Shown here: in pieces, positions 1 to 5,554 of the stretch
How the letters are laid out: each line of letters begins with the position of its first letter
How positions within the stretch are numbered: position 1 is the stretch's first letter
Notes under the pieces: model-generated
Told to the model about the DNA's origin: nothing
What the model saw: the letters and a program-made list of their open reading frames with translations, nothing else
The model's database searches: none
DNA from: Thermoleophilia bacterium
Lineage (GTDB): Bacteria > Actinomycetota > Thermoleophilia > Gaiellales > Gaiellaceae
Assembly (NCBI GenBank): GCA_025936595.1
Contig: JAICTB010000094.1
Location: forward strand, 1 to 8,152
DNA length: 8,152 bases
Reading direction: 5' to 3'
Program-made: the position numbers and the translations under genes

Positions 1-388
1 CGGGGATCGTGAAGTTGAAGTACGGCCCGGCCACGGGGTTCGACGAGCCGATCACCTGCGCGAGCTTGTCCGACCAGCCCGCGTACCAGACCCAGCGGTC
101 GATCGCGCGGTGCACCTCGTCCTGCCCCGAGCAGAGCTCTGCGAACTCGGGGACGCGCGCCTCCATCATCTCGGCGATCCGGTAGAGCACCTGCCCGCGG
201 TTGTACGCCGTCGCCGACGCCCATTTCGGCTGCGCACCGCGCGCGGCCTGCACCGCGTCGCGCACGTCCTTCCGCGACGCGCGCGCGACGTTCTGCTCCT
301 GCGCCTCGTACGTGCGCCCCGACTCGCTGCGCGGAAACGCGCCGCCGATGAAGAGCTTGTACGTCTTCTTGACGGGCACCCGCGTCAT
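1..388 (-). CDS. Aldehyde dehydrogenase family protein, N-terminal part (runs off left edge)
   Basis: The first 129 codons of a second aldehyde dehydrogenase; the rest lies beyond the window. The frame starts MTRVPVKKTYKLFIGGAFPR, the usual ALDH N-terminal strand, and continues with the Rossmann-type helices (RKDVRDAVQAARGAQPKWAS, then a YRIAEMMEAR helix) and a WYAGWSDKL motif that matches YYAGWADKL of its neighbour. The NAD-binding core and catalytic Cys are outside the window, so activity cannot be judged. The ATG overlaps the stop of the upstream ALDH gene by 4 bases (ATGA), and a GGAG lies 8 bases upstream at 397-400, both supporting this start. The segment between the FAEL helix and the YAGW motif is about 10 residues shorter than in the neighbouring ALDH. 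By position it is the third gene of a deoC operon and probably helps oxidise acetaldehyde or a related aldehyde; substrate is inferred from context only. Confidence 0.88.
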   Translation of the reverse strand, partial: MTRVPVKKTYKLFIGGAFPRSESGRTYEAQEQNVARASRKDVRDAVQAARGAQPKWASATAYNRGQVLYRIAEMMEARVPEFAELCSGQDEVHRAIDRWVWYAGWSDKLAQVIGSSNPVAGPYFNFTIP

Positions 389-1854
389 GCCGTGAGCTCC
401 AGGTACGGCTCCATGCCGTGCAGGCCACCTTCGCGGCCGAAGCCCGATTCCTTGTAGCCGCCGAACGGGCTCGCCGGGTCGAAGCGGTTAAACGTGTTCG
501 CCCACACGACGCCTGCCCGTAGGCGCTCCGCCATCCAGAGGATGCGCGATCCCTTCTCCGTCCACACCCCGGCGCTGAGGCCGTAGGGCGTGTTGTTCGC
601 CTTCTCGATCGCCTCGTCCGGCGTGCGGAACGTGAGCACGCTGAGCACCGGCCCGAAGATCTCCTCCTGCGCGATGCGGTAGCTCTGGGCGACGTTCGTG
701 AAGATGGTCGGCGCGAACCAGTAACCGCGCTCCGGCAGCCGGCACGGCGCCTGATACATCTCGGCGCCCTCGTCCTTGCCTGCGGCGACGAGCTCCTCGA
801 TGCGGTCGAGCTGCTCGCGCGAGTTGATCGCACCGACGTCCGTGTTCTTGTCGAGCGGGTCGCCGACGCGCAGGGTCGCCATGCGCTTCTTCAACTTCTC
901 GACGAGCGGCTCGTAGATCGACTCCTGCACGAAGAGCCGCGAGCCGGCGCAGCAGACGTGGCCCTGGTTGAAGTAGATGCCGTTGATGATCCCCTCGACC
1001 GCCTGGTCGAGCGCGCAGTCGTCGAAGACGATGTTCGCCGCCTTGCCGCCGAGCTCGAGCGTCAGGCGCTTGTCTGTGCCCGCGAGTCGCCGCTGGATCG
1101 CCTTGCCGACCTCGGTCGACCCTGTGAAGGCGATCTTGTCGACCTCCGAGTCGACGAGCGCGGCGCCGGTCGATCCGTCACCGGTGATGATGTTCACGAC
1201 GCCGGCGGGAAGCTCCGCCTGCCGCAGCACATCGCAGAAGAGGAGCGCCGTCAGCGGGGTCGTCTCCGCGGGCTTCAGCACGACCGTGTTCCCTGCGGCG
1301 AGCGCGGGCGCGATCTTCCACGCCAGCATCAGGAGCGGAAAGTTCCACGGGATGATCTGTCCGGCGACGCCGAGTGCCTTCGGCGTGCGGTTCGGGAACG
1401 CGTACTCGAGCTTGTCGGCCCAGCCGGCGTAGTAGAAGAAATGCGCGGCAGCGAGCGGCACGTCCACGTCGCGCGATTCCTTGATCGGCTTGCCGCCGTT
1501 CAGCGACTCGAGCACGGCGAACTCGCGTGCGCGCTCGGCGAGGATTCGCGCGATCCGGAAGAGGTATTTCGAACGCTCGGAGCCCGCAATCGTCGACCAG
1601 GTTCCGAACGCGTCGTGCGCGGCGGCAACCGCATTCCGTACGTCCGCCTCGCTCGCCTGCGCGACCTCGGCGAGCGGCGACTCGTCGCGCGGCGACAGCG
1701 TCGTGTAGCGCTCCTTCGCATCGAGCCACTCGCCCCCGACGTAGAGCCCGTAGCGCTCGCGCAACTCGACGATCTCGGTGCTCTCGGGTGCGGGTGCGTA
1801 CGTCCAGTCCTGCGGGACCGGCGAGCGGTCGCTGCGCTTCTCGACGTCAGTCAT
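385..1854 (-). CDS. NAD(P)-dependent aldehyde dehydrogenase, complete
   Basis: A 489-residue protein, the normal length for the ALDH superfamily, which oxidises aldehydes to acids with NAD(P)+ in the cytoplasm. The catalytic parts are intact: IIPWNFP with oxyanion Asn171, Lys194 in VVLKPAE, the FTGSTEVG coenzyme loop (243-250), general base Glu267 in LELGGK, nucleophile Cys301 in NQGHVCCAGSR, EEIFGPV (397-403), and the C-terminal SPFGGYKESGFGREGG segment. The Cys loop has His-Val where many class members have Gln-Cys; the nucleophile itself is kept. The gene overlaps the deoC stop by 8 bases (1847-1854), with AAGGA 11 bases before the ATG at 1866-1870, and overlaps the next ALDH by 4 bases. 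Following deoC, the likely substrate is acetaldehyde released by the aldolase (inference). Other short aliphatic or betaine-type aldehydes cannot be excluded from sequence alone. Confidence 0.96.
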   Translation of the reverse strand: MTDVEKRSDRSPVPQDWTYAPAPESTEIVELRERYGLYVGGEWLDAKERYTTLSPRDESPLAEVAQASEADVRNAVAAAHDAFGTWSTIAGSERSKYLFRIARILAERAREFAVLESLNGGKPIKESRDVDVPLAAAHFFYYAGWADKLEYAFPNRTPKALGVAGQIIPWNFPLLMLAWKIAPALAAGNTVVLKPAETTPLTALLFCDVLRQAELPAGVVNIITGDGSTGAALVDSEVDKIAFTGSTEVGKAIQRRLAGTDKRLTLELGGKAANIVFDDCALDQAVEGIINGIYFNQGHVCCAGSRLFVQESIYEPLVEKLKKRMATLRVGDPLDKNTDVGAINSREQLDRIEELVAAGKDEGAEMYQAPCRLPERGYWFAPTIFTNVAQSYRIAQEEIFGPVLSVLTFRTPDEAIEKANNTPYGLSAGVWTEKGSRILWMAERLRAGVVWANTFNRFDPASPFGGYKESGFGREGGLHGMEPYLELTA

Positions 1855-2785
1855 TCGTGAAGTAGTCCTTCGACTGGTAGGCGCCCGTGCGCTCCTTGCG
1901 GAGCTGCATCAGGATGTCGTTGACGAGGCTCGACGCGCCGATCCGGTACAGGTCGGGCGTCAGCCAGTCCGGCCCCAGCGTCTCGTGCACCTGCACGAGG
2001 TACTGGATCGCGTTCTTCGACGTGCGGATGCCGCCGGCCGCCTTCATGCCGACCCTGCGGCCGGTCTCGTCGTACACGTCGCGGATCGCCTCCAGCATCA
2101 CGAGCTGAACCGGCAGCGTCGCCGCGCCGGGGAGCTTGCCGGTCGAGGTCTTGATGAAGTCGGCGCCGGCGGCCATCGCGAGCAGCGACGCGCGGCGCAC
2201 GTTGTCGTACGTGCCGAGCTCGCTCACCTCAAGGATCACCTTCAGGTGCGCGCCGCCGCACGCCTCCTTGACCTTGACGATCTCGTCGAACACCTTTGCG
2301 TACCGCCCCGAGAGAAATGCGCCGCGGTCGATCACCATGTCGATCTCGTCGGCGCCGAGCGCAAGCGCGTCCTCGACGTCGCGCAGCTTCACGTCGAGCG
2401 GGCTCTGGCCCGACGGGAAGGCGGTCGCGACGCTCGCGATCTTCACGCCGCTGCCGGCAAGCCGTTCCTTCGCCGCGGGAATGAGATTCGGATAGACGCA
2501 GACAGCCGCGACCGAGGGGATCCGCGGGTCGCCCGGGTCGGGGCGGATCGCCTTCGAGCAGAGCGCGGCAACCTTGCCCGGCGTGTCCTGGCCCTCGAGC
2601 GTCGTCAGGTCGCAGCAGCGCAGCGCGAGCTCGAGCGCCCAGACCTTCGCGTCCTTCTTGATCGACCGCTTTGCGAGCTCGCCCGCCCGCGCCTCGACCG
2701 CGACCTGGTCGATGGAGCCGATGCGGGGAAGCCGCGGCTCGAGCGGCAATTCGAAGCCGCGGGGAAGTGCGGGTGCCTGCGCCAT
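1847..2785 (-). CDS. deoC: Deoxyribose-phosphate aldolase (DERA), long human-like form
   Basis: A 312-residue class I aldolase that cleaves 2-deoxy-D-ribose 5-phosphate to glyceraldehyde 3-phosphate and acetaldehyde, the last step of deoxynucleoside catabolism. The Schiff-base Lys212 sits in FIKTSTGK (210-217), the second active-site Lys248 in GMKAAGGIRTS, and acidic residues in EIDMVID (147-153). At 312 residues it is longer than the roughly 260-residue E. coli enzyme. The C-terminal stretch PDWLTPDLYRIGASSL resembles the human/eukaryotic type more than E. coli DeoC. The frame stays open upstream to 3022, but that extension lies antisense to the FRG gene and lacks DeoC similarity, so the ATG at 2785 is chosen. 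There is no clear Shine-Dalgarno; instead TACACT lies 6 bases before the ATG, suggesting a leaderless transcript. It heads an operon with two aldehyde dehydrogenases. Confidence 0.96.
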   Translation of the reverse strand: MAQAPALPRGFELPLEPRLPRIGSIDQVAVEARAGELAKRSIKKDAKVWALELALRCCDLTTLEGQDTPGKVAALCSKAIRPDPGDPRIPSVAAVCVYPNLIPAAKERLAGSGVKIASVATAFPSGQSPLDVKLRDVEDALALGADEIDMVIDRGAFLSGRYAKVFDEIVKVKEACGGAHLKVILEVSELGTYDNVRRASLLAMAAGADFIKTSTGKLPGAATLPVQLVMLEAIRDVYDETGRRVGMKAAGGIRTSKNAIQYLVQVHETLGPDWLTPDLYRIGASSLVNDILMQLRKERTGAYQSKDYFTND

Positions 2786-2791
2786 GTGTGC

Positions 2792-2797
2792 AGTGTA
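2792..2797 (-). promoter_or_regulatory. Putative -10 box of the deoC operon (leaderless)
   Basis: On the minus strand TACACT fits the actinobacterial TANNNT -10 pattern. Six bases separate it from the deoC ATG, so transcription would begin at or next to the start codon. It lies inside the octamer CTACACTG, found identically before phoH. The best -35-like hexamer at a 17-base spacer is CTGAGG (plus-strand 2815-2820), a weak match to TTGACA that lies within the FRG reading frame. Not tested experimentally. Confidence 0.5.
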
Positions 2798-2798
2798 G

Positions 2799-3605
2799 AT
2801 GGGCGGGAATCGTGCCTCAGTGGACGAGATCCGGGCCGAATCCTGGGCGCACCTGCACGAGCTGCTCTTCGCCGACTCCTGGCACGAGGGGCTTGCGCGC
2901 CATCGCTCCGACTTCGTCTTCCGGGGCGAGGCCTCACGAGATGCGAAGCTCGTGACGAGCCTGCAGCGCCTGGGCGGCGACGTGCAGGAGGTCGAGCCGC
3001 ACCTCCTGCGCAACTTTCGCAAGTACGCGCAGCGGACAGACGTGCCCGAGGACTCACTCTGGCACTGGCTCGCGCTCGCGAAGCACCACGGCCTCCCGAC
3101 GCGGCTACTCGACTGGACGTACTCGCCCTACGTCGCGCTTCACTTCGTGACGGCGCATCCGGCGCGGTTCGAGCTCGACGGCGCGATCTGGATGGTCGAC
3201 TTCGTCGAGGTCAACAAGGTGCTGCCGAAGCAGCTGCGGCGCGCGCTCGACGACCAGGGCATGAATGCGCTCTCGGCGGAGGTGCTGCGCGAGGAGGCCC
3301 CGGCGCTCGCCGACTTCGACCGGCTCGGCGAGGACTTCGTCGTCTTCTTCGAGCCCCCGGCGCTCGACGAGCGGATCGTCAACCAGTACGCGCTCTTCTC
3401 GCTGATGCCGTCGCCGCACGCGCGCCTGGACGAGTGGCTCGACCGGCACCCGGCGCTCGCGCGCCGCATCGTGCTGCCGGCGGAGCTGAAGTGGGAGGTG
3501 CGCGACAAGCTCGACCAGGCGAACATCACCGAGCGCGTCCTCTTCCCGGGCCTCGACGGCCTCGCGACGTGGCTGAAGCGCTACTTCTCGCCGCGCATTC
3601 CCTGA
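2799..3605 (+). CDS. FRG domain-containing protein, function unknown
   Basis: A soluble 268-residue protein with the hallmarks of the FRG domain (Pfam FRG), named for its Phe-Arg-Gly motif. These are FVFRGEAS at 39-46 (F41, R42, G43), the strongly conserved HHGLPTRLLDWT (96-107) followed by SPYVALHF, the VNQYALFSL segment (184-192), and a C-terminal ITERVLFPGLDGL region typical of the family. It has no signal peptide or membrane segment. The domain has no agreed biochemical role, so none is assigned. The gene stands alone: divergent from deoC with only 13 bases between start codons, and convergent with era across 10 bases. The start is uncertain. ATG 2799 has no ribosome site or -10 box at leaderless distance. 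GTG 2820 (residue 8) is a reasonable alternative, preceded by a weak GGCGGGA at 2802-2808. Base composition and codon use match the neighbours, so recent transfer is not evident. Confidence 0.85.
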   Translation: MGGNRASVDEIRAESWAHLHELLFADSWHEGLARHRSDFVFRGEASRDAKLVTSLQRLGGDVQEVEPHLLRNFRKYAQRTDVPEDSLWHWLALAKHHGLPTRLLDWTYSPYVALHFVTAHPARFELDGAIWMVDFVEVNKVLPKQLRRALDDQGMNALSAEVLREEAPALADFDRLGEDFVVFFEPPALDERIVNQYALFSLMPSPHARLDEWLDRHPALARRIVLPAELKWEVRDKLDQANITERVLFPGLDGLATWLKRYFSPRIP

Positions 3606-3619
3606 GCGGCGACGCTCAG
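3602..3619. terminator. Hairpin between convergent FRG and era genes, possible two-way terminator
   Basis: A perfect 7-base-pair inverted repeat, CTGAGCG (3602-3608) and CGCTCAG (3613-3619), with a GCGA loop that fits the GNRA tetraloop pattern on the plus strand. The TGA of the FRG gene (3603-3605) lies in one arm and the TGA of era (3616-3618, minus strand) in the other. No U-tract follows on either strand, so a classical intrinsic terminator is not shown; the call rests on the hairpin and on its place between converging genes. Confidence 0.5.
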
Positions 3620-4479
3620 AGGCCGAGCCGTTCGAGCATGGTCTCGTTGCGCCGCCACTTGGGCGACGCCTTCACCTGCAGCTGCAGGAACACGGGGTGC
3701 CCGAGAAGCGCCTCCACGTGCGGCCGCGCGCCGCGGCCGATCTCGCGCACCATCGTGCCGCCCTTGCCGATCAGGATCTGCTTCTGGCTCTCCGTCTCCG
3801 TGTAGAGGCGCACATGCACGAGCTTCTCGTCCAGCTCGACCACCTCGGCGGTGATCGCATGCGGCACCTCCTCCTTCGTCAGTCGTAGCGCCTGCTCGCG
3901 CACGAGCTCCGCGATCCGCGCCTCGAGCGGCATGTCGGTCTGCATGTCGGCGGGATACAGCGGCGGCCCCTCCGGCAGGAGCGAGATCAGGTCGTCGCGC
4001 AGCTCGTCGATCCCGTCGCCCGTCAGCGCGCTCACCGGGTGCAGCGCGTGGAAGTTTCCGAGGCTCGCGGCCTGCTTCATCTGCGATGCGATGTGACCGG
4101 CCTTCAGCCGGTCGACCTTGTTGACGACGATCACCACGGGCACGCCGAGCGAGAACACGCGGCGGCCGACGAACCTATCCCCCGCGCCGATCCGGTCGCG
4201 TGCGCTGACGACCACCATCACCGCGTCGACGTCGCTCGCCATCGTCTCGTCGACACGCACTTGCATGCGCTCGGTCAGCGTGTCGATCGGCTTCTGCCAC
4301 CCCGGCAGGTCGACGAGCACGAGCTGCGCGTCGTCGGTCGTGTAAACCCCGCGAATCTGGTGGCGCGTTGTGTGCGGCTTGTCCGAGACGATCGCGATCT
4401 TGGCGCCGGCGAGCGCGTTCAGGAGCGTGGACTTGCCGACATTTGGCCGACCTGCGACGGCGACGAAGCCCGACTTCAT
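3616..4479 (-). CDS. era: GTPase Era
   Basis: A 287-residue ribosome-assembly GTPase that binds 16S rRNA near its 3' end and aids small-subunit maturation. G1 is GRPNVGKS (10-17), followed by the HTTRHQIRG switch (36-44, G2 Thr). G3 is DLPG (57-60), G4 NKVD (120-123) and G5 SAL (150-152). The C-terminal KH domain carries LIGKGGTMVREIGRGAR (226-242). Length is close to the usual ~300 residues. G3 reads DLPG where most Era proteins have DTPG; the DxxG core is kept. The frame continues upstream to 4605, but that part is the opposite face of cdd, so the ATG at 4479, four bases into the cdd stop (ATGA), is the start. It is the last gene of the phoH-ybeY-dgk-cdd-era operon. The recO gene that often follows era is not present here. 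Confidence 0.97.
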   Translation of the reverse strand: MKSGFVAVAGRPNVGKSTLLNALAGAKIAIVSDKPHTTRHQIRGVYTTDDAQLVLVDLPGWQKPIDTLTERMQVRVDETMASDVDAVMVVVSARDRIGAGDRFVGRRVFSLGVPVVIVVNKVDRLKAGHIASQMKQAASLGNFHALHPVSALTGDGIDELRDDLISLLPEGPPLYPADMQTDMPLEARIAELVREQALRLTKEEVPHAITAEVVELDEKLVHVRLYTETESQKQILIGKGGTMVREIGRGARPHVEALLGHPVFLQLQVKASPKWRRNETMLERLGL

Positions 4480-4841
4480 CCGGGCAGGTTCCAGCTGTCC
4501 GGCAGCAGCTCGTCCGGCGACACGGTTGCGATCGAGCCGTCTTCCCGGCGGTAGCTCACCGCCGGCACGCGCCATTCGTACAGCCACTGGCGGCACCCGC
4601 CGCACGGCGACGCACTGATCGCCACGGCCGCAAGGTCACCGGGCCGGTAGCCGGCGCTCGCGGCCGCACCGATCGCCGTCTTCTCCGCACACTGGGTGAG
4701 CGGGTACGCCGCGTTCTCGACGTTCGCCCCTTCGAACTCGCGGCCGTCGGTTGTGCGGACGACCGCGCCTACCCGGTAGTTCGAGTACGGCGCATATGCG
4801 CGCTTCGCCACCTCCTCCGCGCGCTCGACCAGCTCCTTCAC
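4476..4841 (-). CDS. cdd: Cytidine deaminase, small homotetramer type
   Basis: A 121-residue enzyme that deaminates cytidine and deoxycytidine to uridine and deoxyuridine in pyrimidine salvage. Zinc ligands are Cys51, Cys80 and Cys83 in QCAEK and SPCGGCRQ, with proton-shuttle Glu53, and the substrate-binding NVENAAYPL (40-48) is present. Three Cys ligands and this length mark the tetrameric Bacillus/human class rather than the larger E. coli dimer. Residue 54 is Lys where the tetrameric class normally has Arg after CAE. The C-terminal DELLPDSW is family-typical. The GTG at 4841 is preferred: it overlaps the dgk stop as GTGA and has AGGTG five bases upstream (4847-4851). A longer frame opening at 5024 only adds residues antisense to DgkA-PAP2. 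Together with deoC nearby, it hints at active deoxynucleoside salvage, although the two genes are in separate operons. Confidence 0.96.
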   Translation of the reverse strand: MKELVERAEEVAKRAYAPYSNYRVGAVVRTTDGREFEGANVENAAYPLTQCAEKTAIGAAASAGYRPGDLAAVAISASPCGGCRQWLYEWRVPAVSYRREDGSIATVSPDELLPDSWNLPG

Positions 4842-5554
4842 GAGAACACCTGGAAGACGACGAGCGCCGCGAGCGCACCGACGAGCGCGCCGTAGGTCAC
4901 CTCGAGCGTCGAGTGGACGCCGGACTCGACGCGGGTCTGCGCGACGAGGAACGCCATGATCAGCGCGATCGTCGAGACGATGAAGCGCTCGTTCGAGCCG
5001 GCGACGTAGGTGACGGCCATCCACCCGGCGAACGCGAGCGCCGCGTGGCCGGACGGCAGCCCGCCGCGCAGGGGCGTCCCGCGGCCGGTGTAGGCCTTCG
5101 TCGCGATCACCAGGATCAGCGTGAGCACGAGCGCGACGAGCGTCAGCTCCGCAGGGGCCTCGCGCAGGCGCTCGAGCAGATGGGAGGAGCGGTTCGCGAC
5201 CTTGCCCGCGAAGACGAGGTAGCCGACGATGACGGCGTTGGCCGTCGCGATGAGAACGGCGCCCGCGGCGATGTCCTTCGCGAGCTTCGCCATCGGGTCG
5301 AACGACGTGGTTGCGATGTCGATCGCCGCCTCGAGCCCGGTGTTCAGCATCTCCGCGATCAGCACGAACGTGATCGAGATGAGGAGCGCGATCAGCTCGA
5401 GCTTCGTGACGTTGACGACGAGCGCTGCAACGAGCACCACAAACGCCACGGCGAAATGGATCCGCATGTTCCGCTGTGTGCGCAGCACGTGGATGATCCC
5501 CTCGAACGCGAAGTTGAACGAGTCGAAGATGCCGGGAGCACGCCGCGGGTTCAC
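4838..5554 (-). CDS. Fused DgkA-type lipid kinase and PAP2 phosphatase, integral membrane
   Basis: A 238-residue two-domain membrane protein. Residues 1-120 are a DgkA-type kinase (diacylglycerol or undecaprenol kinase) with about three membrane helices. The active-site signature is AEMLNTGLEAAID (Glu68, Asn71, Glu75, Asp79), followed by AKDIAAGAVLI (92-102). Residues 135-238 are a PAP2 phosphatase with further hydrophobic helices. Its motifs are KAYTGRGTPLRG (Lys153), LPSGH (166-170, His170) and TRVESGVHSTLEV (Arg208, His214). Fusions of this kind form a known PAP2 sub-family, and Glu218 in place of the usual Asp appears typical of it. A kinase that makes undecaprenyl phosphate from undecaprenol, joined to a phosphatase that may recover it from the pyrophosphate, would fit carrier-lipid recycling; substrate is inferred. 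The GTG start overlaps the ybeY stop (GTGA), and the stop overlaps cdd likewise. It occupies the usual dgkA slot of this operon. Confidence 0.92.
   Translation of the reverse strand: MNPRRAPGIFDSFNFAFEGIIHVLRTQRNMRIHFAVAFVVLVAALVVNVTKLELIALLISITFVLIAEMLNTGLEAAIDIATTSFDPMAKLAKDIAAGAVLIATANAVIVGYLVFAGKVANRSSHLLERLREAPAELTLVALVLTLILVIATKAYTGRGTPLRGGLPSGHAALAFAGWMAVTYVAGSNERFIVSTIALIMAFLVAQTRVESGVHSTLEVTYGALVGALAALVVFQVFS

Noticed and set aside
958..1860. Open frame on the plus strand (300 codons) opposite the complete aldehyde dehydrogenase
   Set aside because: Shadow frame caused by G/C-ending codons; the minus-strand ALDH has every catalytic motif.
2786..3022. Possible 79-residue N-terminal extension of DeoC
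   Set aside because: It is entirely antisense to the FRG coding sequence, is rich in Arg/Ser, and the protein starting at 2785 already has the full DERA domain.
2799..3605. FRG gene as part of a defence or toxin-antitoxin island
   Set aside because: No antitoxin, nuclease, phage or transposase gene is adjacent, and codon use matches the core genes on each side. The idea is kept only as a general possibility for the family.
1778..3805. Very long open frame on the plus strand (675 codons) across the deoC and FRG region
   Set aside because: It is antisense to deoC and out of frame with the FRG gene, is rich in Arg/Ala/Asp of the kind made by GC-rich codons read in the wrong frame, and shows no domain. 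DeoC and FRG have clear family motifs in the true frames.
4842..5024. Possible 61-residue N-terminal extension of cytidine deaminase
   Set aside because: It runs in another frame of the DgkA-PAP2 gene. The GTG at 4841 has AGGTG at 5-base spacing and a standard GTGA overlap.
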